The position numbers and the translations under genes are program-made. A stretch of DNA of 64,000 nucleotides from Chiridota heheva (lineage: Eukaryota > Echinodermata > Holothuroidea > Apodida > Chiridotidae), in NCBI GenBank assembly GCA_020152595.1, contig JAIGNY010000335.1, forward strand, positions 530,001 to 594,000. The letters are read 5' to 3'. The first letter of the stretch is position 1; the number at the start of each line of letters is the position of its first letter. Below the pieces are notes generated by a model. That model ran no database searches, was not told the origin of the DNA, and worked only from the letters and a program-made list of their open reading frames with translations. Of this stretch, positions 24,573 through 36,574 are shown one piece after another.

Positions 24573-26247
24573 AAGGAATATTCCCATGGCTTTTTTTTTA
24601 AGGATAGAGAAATATTTTGGAAACAAAGTGGTGAAAAAACTATGTTAATATCTTATTCTGTTTAGAAGTTTTAAAATTTAAAAGAATATCCCCATCGATT
24701 TTCATTTTTTCATATATGATAAAGAAATTTTTAGAAACAAAGTGGTGAAAAAACTATGTTAATATCTTATTCTGTTTAGAAGTTATAACAATTTAAAGGA
24801 ATATTTCCATGGATTTTCATATTTATGACAGAGAAATATTTTAGAAACAAAGCGGTGAAAAACTACGTTAATATCTTATTCTGTTTAGAAGCTATAACAA
24901 TTTAAAGGAATATTCCCATCGATTTTAATTTTTTCATATATGATAGAGAAAATTTTAGAAACAAAGTGGTGAAAAAACTATGTTAATATCTTATTCTGTT
25001 TAGAAGTTAAAACAATTTAAAGGAATATTCCCATGGATTTTCAAAAATTTTAGAAACAAAGTGGTGAAAAAACTTTGTTAATATCTTTTTCTGTTTAGAA
25101 GTTATAACAATTTATTGGAATATTCCCATGGATTTTCATTTTTTCATATTTATGAATGAGAAATATTTTAGAAATAAAGTGGTGAGAAAACTATGTTAGT
25201 ATCTTATTGTGTTTAGAAGTTAAAACAATTAAAAGAAATATGCTCATGGATTTTCATTTTTTTCATATTTATGATAGAGAATATTTAAGAAACAAAGTGG
25301 TGAAAAACTTTGTTATTATGTTATTCTGTTTAGAAGTAATAACAATTTAAAGGAATATTTCCATCGATTTTTTTAAAGATTTAGAGACAAAGTGGTGAAA
25401 AACTTGTTAATATATAATTCTGTTAAGAAGTTGTAACAATTTAAAGGAATATTCCCATGGAATTTAATTTTTTATACAAGATAGAGACAAATGTAAGAAA
25501 CAAAGTGATGAAAAAGCTATATTAATATCTTATTCCGTTTAGAAGTTACAAAATCTTAAAAGAATTTTTGAATTTGGACAAAAGTGACTGATTGGCAACA
25601 TCTGTGATGTCATAAGAAAATTTCAACATAACGTCTTCTGCATTTCTTTAAAAATGATTTGAATTTGTTTTCTTATTGAAAATGTGATGTTCACCAAGAA
25701 AAAACAAAATGTTTTCTTATAAATTGTATATTCCACCCTATCTCTATACTGAACCAAAAATGCTGTTCGATAATGTAATAAAGGTGTGATTAAATGAATA
25801 AGAAATACATAAGAACTGTGCTGGAATTGCCTTGATGACATCACTAAGCTGAAGGACATACTGTACGAGGTGATTTTTAAGAATATTTTTGTACTCTTTA
25901 ATTGTTATAACTCCTAAATGTTATAAGATATTAACATAGTTTTTTCACCACTTTATTTCTATCAATTTTCTCTATCATATATGAAAAAATGAAAATGAAT
26001 GGAAATTTTCCTTTAAATTGTTACAACTTCTAAACAAAATAAGATATTAACATAGTTTTTTCACCACTTTGTTTCTATAAATTTTTTCTATCATATATGA
26101 AAAAAAATTAAAATCCATGGGAATATTCCTTTAATTGTTACAAATTCTAAACGGAATAAGATATTAACATAGTTTTTTCACCACTTTGTTTCTATAAATT
26201 TTCTCTATCATATATAAAAAAAAAAATCCATGGGAATATTCCTTTAA
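24573..26247. mobile_element. Palindromic element with tandemly amplified arms
   Basis: The left end is TTTAAAGGAATATTCCCATGG and the right end is its complement (CCATGGGAATATTCCTTTAA). The left arm (24573-25570) is a tandem array of nine ~115-bp units, each with 'gaatattcccatgg...ttttcat', 'gatagagaaat', 'agaaacaaagtggtgaaaaa' and 'ttaatatcttattctgttta'. The right arm (25880-26247) has three units in the opposite direction. The centre has 'tgatgtcat' and its complement-like 'gatgacatcac'. There are no coding frames, so it looks like a non-autonomous inverted-repeat DNA element whose terminal repeats expanded. A TTAA-like target is possible but not proven. Confidence 0.8.
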
Positions 26248-27494
26248 CAAAACTCAGGGTCAAAATTTAAGTTTTTTGCCACTATTCCATAGAATAGTAC
26301 TTTTTGCTGATAACGGTACAAATTTCTTTCTTCAAAATGGGATTAATTTGCAACTACTTTTAATAAAGCAACTTTATTGGTTAATGATATGTGGAGTTTG
26401 GAAACATGTAACGATGTGTCAGTTATTAGTATTTACATGATCCAGTTGTGTAGTCATACACATGCACTCAGCATGGCATATGTGTATGTATTCATGATTA
26501 CTTGTGCTGACAATTATAGGCAAAGTGGAGGAAAGCTCTTCCTTACTGAAACTTTGTGAGAGAAAAAGTTATTTGTAAGATTTTTGACAACATGCATTTG
26601 TTTTTGATCAGAAACCAAGTCATAGATCAATGATGCCACTTTCTTGCAATACGAAGACTTGTTTGGAGATTCTCTGTTCCTGCATAAAAAGCACTGTTCT
26701 CGAAATAGCGGAGCAGTGGGAAATTGGACCCCTGAAACTTACTGTAGGTTCCCATGCCTAATTGACAATACACATAGTCATACTCTTTGGGAAAGAGTAC
26801 ATTTTGGCAGTGGATGATATGGTACGAGCAAAATGAGTTGATTAATTGAATAAGAAAAGTCAAAACAAGAATTTTGAATGCTCTCAGATGAGTATACAAA
26901 GCCACCGTAGATTGTATAAACTGGTGTGATATGAGAATGCTGGTAACCTTCATTGAGAATCGTTACGGTGGAATTTTTAATTCATTATAGCATCACCCTA
27001 CCTGTTGCAAGATGATATCCATTTCATTTTTATTTCAAATAAGTTTATAGACATGTTAATAACAATTTGTCTCTGTTTTGACCTAGTGACGAATGTAGGG
27101 TTGACTGAAAAAGCTTTTATTTGTATTTCCATGTGCATTCTGATGAATGTCTTTAAATGCATACGTTGTCTTGTTTTACTATAATTTTTTGTTTTTTTTC
27201 TTTATCCTATTTTGTATTACTAATACATTATTTAAACTGTATGGTCAGATGGTGGTTAAATCAATAATGCTGGCTGACATCCAACTGTCCAGCAGAAAAA
27301 ACAGATATTTGTAAATCTGAGTAACTTGCATCAAAATTTGCTAATTGCACATTTGTCACCATGTCAAAACGAATTCCAAAAAGTGCAGATATTTGTTAAT
27401 TTTGCATCGCCATTGTGTAAAACTAAAAACTTTTGGGATGAGGATACTGCTGTTTCACACGACAAGTTACTTTGTTCTTTTTTCCATTATACAG
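26248..27494. other. Intron sequence
   Basis: No exon or identifiable element. Short chance frames only. Confidence 0.5.
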
Positions 27495-27654
27495 GGCAAG
27501 GGGCAAGACCTGAAGATTTTTATAACATTGATGGACGTGTCGGATCAGCAGTGGTTGGTCAGCTGTCCACCGGAAGCAAGATTCATATTGGTATTAACGG
27601 CAACCTCCAGTCCGATAGTCTGCGTGTCAAAAGTTGGAGCAATGCAAATGAGAA
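27495..27654 (+). CDS. Exon 7 of uncharacterised gene
   Basis: The acceptor CCATTATACAG precedes 27495 and the donor GAGAA|GTATGT follows 27654. Two leading bases complete the A from 22177, and two trailing bases (AA) join the A at 34519 to give AAA (Lys). The peptide contains GARPEDFYNIDGRVGS, STGSKIHIGINGN and LRVKSWSNANEK; the alternating hydrophobic pattern suggests beta-strands. The frame also runs on to a TAA at 27701, so a short alternative C-terminus cannot be excluded, but the phase match with 34519 favours splicing. Confidence 0.75.
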
Positions 27655-28738
27655 GTATGTTCTAGAATCCTCTGCCAAGTATGATTACATGTGGGCACCA
27701 TAAAGTATGATCTATATGATGGCTGTACAAACAGAAATTCAAAATCTAATTATGAGCAATCTTTGAACGATTTGTTCAGCAGTCATCTGTGTCAGAGTAT
27801 TTTTGTGGGTTTTCTCACAGTCTGGGTGGTAACTTTATAGTGTATGTAATTAGGTCACATCCTGTTTCTTCTCTCATTCATCGTTATCTCAGATTCTCCT
27901 TAGTGTTTGATTACTCACATTTATTTACACACACAATACTTTCTATCATCTCTCCTCTGAAAACACTTATCTTCTTCAAGTTTGTTCTGACAAGACCATG
28001 TGTTTTGGTGAAACTGGGTAATGTTTAGTCAGTTGAAATCTTGCTTTGTCTCCTACCGGATCCTTGGTCAGCGGACCTATCTTTTACTTTCACTTGTACT
28101 GCCAAGTGCCTTATATTCAGAAATATTCTCAACTGTTCTGGCATTTTATAATTGCAATACACATCTCAATCTTTATGTCTGACTGGATGTATTTTATCTG
28201 CTGATTACTTTCTGTTGCAAAATCACTCGGCGGACGGCAAAGTTCTAACGTTACCCATACAAACAGGATGTTGGGCCTCGTCAGCTAAACAAAAACAAAC
28301 ATCCGGTGACATTTCAGGATCTGAGATGCGATTTTCAATATTTTCCTGGCATTTGCATTTGACATGGCATGTTTATCAATATCTCCTGGCATTTGGTTGG
28401 GAAGTGATATATTGCCCATCGCACAGGGAGGTTGTGACAGTTTTGGAGCAGAACTATTATAATCATAACAGGTTAGGGTTAGCTTTAGGTCTGGGTTAGG
28501 CTTTATAACCTCCCTGTATGCTGGGCAATATATTACTTTTCCATGTTGGAGCCCAAGAGGACCAACAGAACTGTGAAGATGTTACTGATGATGTCACAAT
28601 TATGTTATTTGAAAATGACTGGTGAATGAATATTATTTTAGAACAGTGATGTTGCAATTCTTTATACTGAAGTATTTAAAGGCCAGTTATTGAATTAATG
28701 AGAAGTAAATAAACATTACAATCCAACGTTTCTGATTG
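27655..28738. other. Intron sequence with a hairpin element
   Basis: Unique-looking intron apart from the inverted repeat at 28399-28542, listed separately. No exon is seen. Confidence 0.5.
28399..28542. repeat. Short inverted repeat enclosing telomere-like TTAGGG/TTAGG motifs
   Basis: The arms 28399-28435 (GGGAAGTGATATATTGCCCA...) and 28505-28542 are near-perfect reverse complements about 37 bp long. The loop contains GGTTAGGGTTAG at 28471-28482 and GGGTTAGG at 28493-28500. It resembles a small foldback or MITE-like element. Confidence 0.65.
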
Positions 28739-28752
28739 GTCAAAACTTTCAC

Positions 28753-31700
28753 ACAATAACTGACAAGCCAATCAATAAGTGACAAGCCAGTCAATAACTG
28801 ACATGCCAATCAATAACTGACATGCCAATCAATAACTGACAAGCCAATCAATAACTGACAAGCCAATCAATAACTGACATGCCAATCAATAACTGACATG
28901 CCAATCAATAATTGACAAGCCAATCGTTAACTGACAAGCCAATCATTACCTGACAAGCCAATCATTAAGTGACAAGCCAATCAATAACTGACAAGCCAAT
29001 CAATAACTGACAAGCCAATCATTAATTGACAAGCCAATCATTAAGTGACAAGCCAATCAATAACTGACAAGCCAATCAATAACTGACAAGCCAATCAATA
29101 ATTGACAAGCCAATCATTAACTGACAAGCCAATCAATAACTGACAAGCCAATCAATAACTGACAAGCCAATCAATAACTGACAAGCCAATCAATAACTGA
29201 CAGGCCAATCAATAACTGACAGGCCAATCATTAACTGACAAGCCAATCATTAACTGACAAGCCAATCAATAACTGACAAGCCAATCAATAACTGACAAGC
29301 CAATCAATAACTGACAAGCCAATCAATAACTGACAAGCCAATCAATAACTGACAAGCCGATCATTAACTGACAAACCGATCATTAACTGACAAGCCGATC
29401 ATTAACTGACAAGCCGATCAATAACTGACAAGCCGATCAATAACTGACAAGCCGATCAATAACTGACAAGCCCATCATTAACTGACAAACCGATCATTAA
29501 CTGACAAGCCAATCATTAACTGACAAGCCGATCAATAACTGACAAGCCGATCAATAACGACAAGCGATCAATAACTGACAAGCGATCAATAACGACAAGC
29601 CGATCATTAACTGACAAGCCAATCATTAACTGACAAGCCAATCATTAACTGACAAGCCAATCAATAACTGACAAGCGATCATTACCTGACAAACCGATCA
29701 TTAACTGACAAGCGATCATTAACTGACAAGCGATCAATAACTGACAAGCCGATCAATAACTGACAAGCCGATCAATAAGTGACAAGCCCGATCATTAACT
29801 GACAAGCGATCAATAACTGACAAGCGATCAATAACTGACAAGCGATCAATAAGTGACAAGCCGATCAATAAGTGACAAGCCGATCATTAACTGACAAGCG
29901 ATCAATAACTGACAAGCGATCAATAACTGACAAGCCGATCAATAACTGACAAGCCGATCAATAACTGACAAGCCGATCAATAACTGACAAGCCGATCAAT
30001 AACTGACAAGCCGATCAATAACTGACAAGCCGATCAAGAACTGACAAGCCGATCAATAACTGACAAGCCGATCATTAACTGACAAGCCGATCATTAACTG
30101 ACAAGCCGATCAATAACTGACAAGCCGATCAATAACTGACAAGCCGATCAATAACTGACAAGCCGATCAATAAGTGACAAGCCGATCAATAAGTGACAAG
30201 CCGATCAATAACTGACAAGCCGATCAATAACTGACAAGCCAATCAATAACTGACAAGCCAATCAATAATTGACAAGCCAATCATTAACTGACAAGCCAAT
30301 CAATAACTGACAAGCCAATCAATAACTGACAAGCCAATCAATAACTGACAAGCCAATCAATAACTGACAGGCCAATCAATAACTGACAGGCCAATCATTA
30401 ACTGACAAGCCAATCATTAACTGACAAGCCAATCAATAACTGACAAGCCAATCAATAACTGACAAGCCAATCAATAACTGACAAGCCAATCAATAACTGA
30501 CAAGCCAATCAATAACTGACAAGCCGATCATTAACTGACAAACCGATCATTAACTGACAAGCGATCATTAACTGACAAGCGATCAATAACGACAAGCCGA
30601 TCAATAACTGACAAGCCGATCAATAACTGACAAGCCAATCATTAACTGACAAACCGATCATTAACTGACAAGCCAATCATTAACTGACAAGCCGATCAAT
30701 AACTGACAAGCCGATCAATAACTGACAAGCCGATCAATAACTGACAAGCCGATCAATAACTGACAAGCCGATCATTAACTGACAAGCCAATCATTAACTG
30801 ACAAGCCAATCATTAACTGACAAGCCGATCATTACCTGACAAACCGATCATTAACTGACAAGCCGATCATTAACTGACAAGCCGATCATTAACTGACAAG
30901 CCGATCAATAACTGACAAGCCGATCAATAACTGACAAGCCGATCAATAAGTGACAAGCCGATCATTAACTGACAAGCCGATCAATAACTGACAAGCCGAT
31001 CAATAACTGACAAGCCGATCAATAAGTGACAAGCCGATCAATAAGTGACAAGCCGATCATTAACTGACAAGCCGATCAATAACTGACAAGCCGATCAATA
31101 ACTGACAAGCCGATCAATAACTGACAAGCCGATCAATAACTGACAAGCCGATCAATAACTGACAAGCCGATCAATAACTGACAAGCCGATCAAGAACTGA
31201 CAAGCCGATCAATAACTGACAAGCCGATCATTACCTGACAAGCCGATCATTAACTGACAAGCCGATCATTAACTGACAAGCCGATCAATAACTGACAAGC
31301 GATCAATAACTGACAAAGCCGATCAATAACTGACAAGCCCGATCAATAAGTGACAAGCCCGATCAATAAGTGACAAGCCGATCAATAACTGACAAGCGAT
31401 CAATAACTGACAAGCGATCAATAACTGACAAGCCGATCAATAACTGACAAGCGATCAAGAACGGCAAGCCCGATCAAGAACTGACAAGCCCGATCAATAA
31501 CTGACAAGCCGATCAATAACGGCAAGCCGACCAATAACTGACAAGCCGACCAATAACTGACAAGCGATCAAGAACTGGCAAGCGATCAATAACTGACAAG
31601 CCCGATCAATAACTGACAAGCGATCAATAACTGACAAGCGATCAATAACTGACAAGCGATCAATAACTGACAAGCGATCAATAACTGACAAGCGATCAAT

Positions 31701-32889
31701 AACTGACAAGCCGACCAATAACTGACAAGCCGATCAATAACTGACAAGCGATCAATAACTGACAAGCCGACCAATAACTGACAAGCGATCAATAACTGAC
31801 AAGCGATCAATAACTGACAAGCCGATCAATAACTGACAAGCCGATCAAGAACTGACAAGCCCGATCAATAAGTGACAAGCGATCATTAACTGACAAGCGA
31901 TCAATAACTGACAAGCGATCAATAACTGCAAGCGATCAATAAGTGACAAGCCGATCAATAAGTGACAAGCCGATCATTAACTGACAAGCCGATCAATAAC
32001 TGACAAGCCGATCAATAACTGACAAGCGATCAATAACTGACAAGCGATCAATAACTGACAAGCGATCAATAACGACAAGCCGATCAATAACTGACAAGCG
32101 ATCAAGAACGACAAGCCCGATCAATAACTGACAAGCGATCATTACCTGACAAGCGATCATTAACTGACAAGCGATCATTAACTGACAAACCCGATCAATA
32201 ACTGACAAGCGATCAATAACTGACAAGCCGATCAATAACTGGCAAGCGATCAATAACTGACAAGCCGATCAATAAGTGACAAGCGATCAATAACTGACAA
32301 GCCGATCAATAACTGACAAGCCGATCAAGAACTGACAAGCCGATCAAGAACTGACAAGCCGATCAATAACTGACAAGCCGATCAATAACTGACAAGCCGA
32401 CCAATAACTGACAAGCCGACCAATAACTGACAAGCCGATCAAGAACTGACAAGCCGATCAATAACTGACAAGCCGATCAATAACTGACAAGCCAATCAAT
32501 AACTGACAAGCCAATCAATAACTGACAAGCCGACCAATAACTGACAAGCCGATCAATAACTGACAAGCCGATCAATAACTGACAAGCCAATCAATAACTG
32601 ACAAGCCGATCAAGAACTGACAAGCCGATCAATAACTGACAAGCCGATCATTAACTGACAAGCCGACCAATAACTGACAAGCCGATCAAGAACTGACAAG
32701 CCGATCAATAACTGACAAGCCAATCAATAACTGACAAGCCGACCAATAACTGACAAGCCGATCAATAACTGACAAGCCGATCAATAACTGACAAGCCAAT
32801 CAATAACTGACAAGCCGATCAAGAACTGACAAGCCAATCAATAACTGACAAGCCAATCAATAACTGACAAGCCAATCAATAACTGACAC
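28753..32889. repeat. 19-bp satellite array, 4.1 kb, roughly 218 copies
   Basis: The unit is CAATAACTGACAAGCCGAT (19 bp), with 18-bp variants lacking one C (AAGCGATCA) and A/T variants (CATTAACTG). Both outer edges are dominated by GCCAATCA and the interior by GCCGATCA. Pattern blocks repeat at longer distance: the ATTGACAAGC variant occurs at 29101 and 30268 with the same following order of variants, and ATTACCTGAC at 29681 and 30831. It lies inside the intron between exons 27495-27654 and 34519-34690. No protein coding is supported. Confidence 0.96.
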
Positions 32890-34020
32890 AGAAGTGACAT
32901 GACTAGTACATATTAGATTCACTTGTCACATGATAAGCAATTTTCTTGAGATGAGTTTCCCTCTTTAATTAAAAGAGATATAAAATCAGAAATTTAATAT
33001 ATTTTTATATATTTTTGATATAAAATTCAAAAAGAAACCTTGAGTTAAAAACCATATCTTAAAAGCTTATTCCATTCTTAAGTTATCCATGTTTAAAGTT
33101 GTATTATTAGGGCTGCCATTTTGTATTGAAATACTACCAATAATGTCATCATTTGTCCTATTTAGAACACAATGATGTATTTCTTTATATTTCCTATCTG
33201 TTATCCAGTATGATTTGACCTGCTGTTCTTAACGCACGTATCAGTGATATGATGTACAAATAATAATTCATAGACCCATGCAAAGGAAGTTGGTGGTATT
33301 TTGTCCAAGTTTTGTTAGGATAGCTTACATTTCACGTTGGTTGGCCATTTAATGATTTATAGGGACTGTGCTAGTAATGCACGAACCTCTATTTCACATG
33401 CTTAGAAATAAGTGGATGATTCTGGTAAAGCTGTATTATCATCCAATCTTAAGTCAAGGAAGAGTAAGCAAACAATGAGCGAATCAGTGTTCGACAAATC
33501 ATATGTTTGGTTGCCCGGGACAACCAAAAATTGTATCCGGGCAACTATGACATTTACAAAATCTGCATTGCATCTATACAAAAAAACAAATCCACAGGCA
33601 ACCTTAGGTACTTTCAGGACAATCAGGACAATCACAAATTCAGATGCTCCCTCCTGGCGGGCAAGCTGCTTTGCTGATCCCTGGATCACATTGTGAAACA
33701 TAAATGTATCAAAAATAAACATTGCAAAAATGAAAATCATTCATTTCTGGTTTATTTGTGTATGAAAAATTGTAATTCTTTTCTCAGGCAGTTTTGATTA
33801 TTTCAGATATGTTTCTGGGTTCAATAAAATCAATAAGCGTAGTTTATGCATAGATCGCTTAAAGGTAATATTAATAACAATTTAATTATGAACCTAAACT
33901 TGCCCTAGGGCTCATGTGTGTCACTTCCACATATTCTATTTTATATCTGCTATATTATCTATTATATTCTATTGCATATCTCCTCTTCATATATACTCAG
34001 TATACAGAATGTATTGCGGG
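32890..34020. other. Intron sequence
   Basis: AT-rich intron. A stretch at about 33490-33690 ('gttgcccgggacaacc' and 'gggcaactatgac') may be a decayed interspersed repeat related to 16800-17060. No exon is seen. Confidence 0.4.
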
Positions 34021-34025
34021 TGATC

Positions 34026-34413
34026 ATGCATTATCCTGTGCTGAATACATAAGCGCATCAAACCATGCACGCACACCAATGTTTTGGCAGTGTGTCTAAA
34101 GTTTCCATTGTTCTTGCGCGATGTACAATGTGCCTATAAACAATGCACTATAATACTGCTCATGCTCATATTGTCATGACCTTATACAAATTATTCCAAA
34201 GGTGTTATGTATTTTTTTCAAATGTTTTTCCTGAATTTGTTAATTTTTAATAATAAAAAAAGATAGTTGAACATGGTCAATTCATAGTGTGCTATGCTTT
34301 TAGCACAGGATAATGCATAGAAGCTGGTTGCATAGATGACGCTGGGTGCACCCAGGCTTCGCCCTCGTGCATTGCTAAATCTCTGCCCGGCTTCTCTATG
34401 CATTATCCTGTGC
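34026..34413. repeat. Foldback repeat with three 'gcattatcctgtgc' copies
   Basis: TAGCACAGGATAATGCATAG at 34301-34320 pairs with CTATGCATTATCCTGTGCC at 34395-34413; the complementarity extends through GAAGC/GCTTC. A further direct copy of ATGCATTATCCTGTGCT lies at 34026-34042. It is probably a MITE-like element or its remnants. Confidence 0.65.
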
Positions 34414-34518
34414 CACAAATTACATGGCGCATTATAAGTTAACCCTTTCATACCATTCGTATAATTTTCCAAGGGGTAAACTTATCACCAATTAGTATTT
34501 CAATCTTTTTATCTTCAG

Positions 34519-34690
34519 AGGAGAAACTGTGGAAGAGCAGTTAAGGGAGTACCATATGAGTGATTTTAGCTGGGACAAAAGTAAGAACCGCCCTGCGAGC
34601 CTAATCCCTCTCAACTGGGAGGAGCAGGTGTCTTCTCCCAATGCCAAGGTGCTCAGTCCTAGAGAGCCTGTGGTTCCTCCTCCAAAAGAG
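34519..34690 (+). CDS. Exon 8 of uncharacterised gene
   Basis: The acceptor TTTATCTTCAG precedes 34519 and the strong donor AAAGAG|GTAAGA follows 34690. One leading A completes AAA from the previous exon. It encodes GETVEEQLREYHMSDFSWD, then KSKNRPASLIPLNWEEQVSS and a proline-rich end (VVPPPKE). The exon ends at phase 0 and joins 34805 in frame. The aromatic-acidic DFSWD and NWEEQ segments look conserved-domain-like, but I do not recognise the family. Confidence 0.8.
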
Positions 34691-34804
34691 GTAAGATCAG
34701 ATTGCCACATACTTAACTTCAAAATAACACCTCACGATCTGTGCCATTTTGAGAACAGAATTTTGTAAATTACTATTCTTTTACTTTTCTTCTTTTTTAA
34801 ACAG

Positions 34805-36529
34805 GATCTAAGTGAAAGGCATCCAGTCATCTATACCAAGCTGATCAAAAATGATTCCAAACCAAAAGTTCACATCAAGCTGGATAAATTTTGTGTTAGA
34901 CACAAAACCAAGCCGAAAAAGAACATCGATGGGACAGAGAGCCTAAATCAGCGTATCACAATGATTACAGTCGACCAAGCATCCAAGGATAATGATGACA
35001 TTGATGCCATGACAATGGACGACTACCAAACTTTACTACACCAGAAGCTTGGATTGTCGCCGGAAAATGACGCTTTAACGGAAGAAACTGATCATCCAGA
35101 CCTAATGCAGAAACTTTCTGGGGAGAAACGGGAAACATCAAAGTCGCATTTGTTTGCCAGCTTTAGTCGCGACAGTGTATCATCTGGAGTGACAGTTGAT
35201 AAACCACCTTCTCCGTGTACAACAGGGAGAGACCGTGGTCCGACGCCAGATCATGATAAACTTGATATTCAGTCCAACATTTCTGACACGTCAGTTCAAA
35301 GAAATAAATCCAAGACTGTTATTCCTCTACAAAGGCATTCTAGCCCTGTTCCTACTTCTTCAAAATCAGTTTCAAGGCCAAGATCAGAGTTGACTAGGAG
35401 ATCTGAGACGTCTCGGAATTCTTCCGGGTCAAGAAGGGCCAGATCAAGTACAAGTCACAGGAAGTACTTGTTTGATGAACCTGTAACCCCTCGGACTGTT
35501 CAGACCCCCAGGTCAGCCTTAGCAAAACCAGGTCACCTGAACAGAGCAAGGGTCTCCAGCATCAGTACCGGACCACCTGAAGGAGAGCAGGAGTACATCA
35601 AGATTTCTCGGCAGATTCCTTCCCCTCAAAGACGACAAGCTTCTACATCAGCTCATACTAAAGTTACTATAGATGACACAGTTGATGATCTTGCCAAACT
35701 ATCCAGACCCGAATCCCCAACGAACAGCAAAGGAAGCAGGGTCTCCATATCAAGTCTTAACGTTCTTCGTGGGGACCAAGAACACCTGAACATACATGAG
35801 CATGGTGAACATTGTGGGTGCACCACCGAGGCCAAACGAGCATTGTCTGCTGCCCTCTCAAGTCTTTCACATCCTGCTACAGAACACACGCAGATAATCA
35901 ACATTCCAACAGCCAGGCTGAGCTTGGCTGGAGACTCAGATGCGAGAACTCTATCCGAGTTTGAACACCCTCATTCAGGTTCTCGTCTGTCTTTCCAGCC
36001 TTCCTTGCCAGAGGAAGATGATGAAGATGACTTTTCAGAGAGAGATTTAGCAGAGCTTGACGATGACCTAGAAGAGTTGAGTGATGAAGAGGATGGGGCA
36101 TCATTGACTGAGAAAGAGGCAGCTGAAACTATGATTATTAATCCAGAGGATGGATTGACAGCTGAAAAAAATGTCACTAACAGTCACCAGAGTGGTCAAA
36201 GGTCAGCTGGTAAAAGGTCTGTAACATTTCAAGAAGATTTGGTGCATCTGACCGCACCAACAACAACACCAGAGTCTACTCCACGGGGGTCAGTTGGAAT
36301 GCCTTCTGATGCTGAGGAGGACATACAAGCTAGAGATAATATCAGTGGACCAGACAAAGTGGTGACAGGAGGGGATGCAAACGGGGATGCGAGTGATGGT
36401 GAACAAATGGGACTTCAAGAGCTCAGAGCAAAAATCAAATCGGATTTACGACAAACTCAGGAGGAGGTTCAAGGAGACTTGGATCACTTGAGAGAAATTC
36501 AAAAGAATAGAAGTACTGGTTATGAATGA
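34805..36529 (+). CDS. Terminal exon of uncharacterised gene (574 codons plus stop)
   Basis: The acceptor TTTTAAACAG precedes 34805, phase 0; stop TGA at 36527-36529. Residues 1-50 of the exon are the most ordered-looking (HPVIYTKLIKND, VHIKLDKFCVRHK), followed by MTMDDYQTLLHQKLGL at about 62-77. Residues ~95-270 are Ser/Arg/Pro-rich and probably disordered, with SRPRSELTRRS-type basic repeats and many SP/TP sites. A His/Cys cluster HEHGEHCGC lies at about 332-340. A strongly acidic tract (EEDDEDDFSERDLAELDDD and more) lies at about 404-432, then VTFQEDLVHL, and a predicted helix (LRAKIKSDL, EVQGDLDHLREIQ) closes the protein. The composition suggests a cytoskeletal, nuclear or scaffold protein, but function is unknown. 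Assembled with the upstream exons the protein would exceed 800 residues. Confidence 0.9.
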   Translation, partial: DLSERHPVIYTKLIKNDSKPKVHIKLDKFCVRHKTKPKKNIDGTESLNQRITMITVDQASKDNDDIDAMTMDDYQTLLHQKLGLSPENDALTEETDHPDLMQKLSGEKRETSKSHLFASFSRDSVSSGVTVDKPPSPCTTGRDRGPTPDHDKLDIQSNISDTSVQRNKSKTVIPLQRHSSPVPTSSKSVSRPRSELTRRSETSRNSSGSRRARSSTSHRKYLFDEPVTPRTVQTPRSALAKPGHLNRARVSSISTGPPEGEQEYIKISRQIPSPQRRQASTSAHTKVTIDDTVDDLAKLSRPESPTNSKGSRVSISSLNVLRGDQEHLNIHEHGEHCGCTTEAKRALSAALSSLSHPATEHTQIINIPTARLSLAGDSDARTLSEFEHPHSGSRLSFQPSLPEEDDEDDFSERDLAELDDDLEELSDEEDGASLTEKEAAETMIINPEDGLTAEKNVTNSHQSGQRSAGKRSVTFQEDLVHLTAPTTTPESTPRGSVGMPSDAEEDIQARDNISGPDKVVTGGDANGDASDGEQMGLQELRAKIKSDLRQTQEEVQGDLDHLREIQKNRSTGYE

Positions 36530-36574
36530 GAGTGTTTTGAGAATGATCCATGGGAGGGCTGTACCCGATAGCCG

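Noticed and set aside
27655..27703. Alternative C-terminus read through the donor to TAA
   Set aside because: The GTATGT donor and exact phase match with 34519 favour splicing; kept only as a possible intron-retention form.
28753..32889. Possible CRISPR-like array
   Set aside because: The repeats are contiguous 19-bp units without unique spacers, in a eukaryotic intron; it is a satellite.
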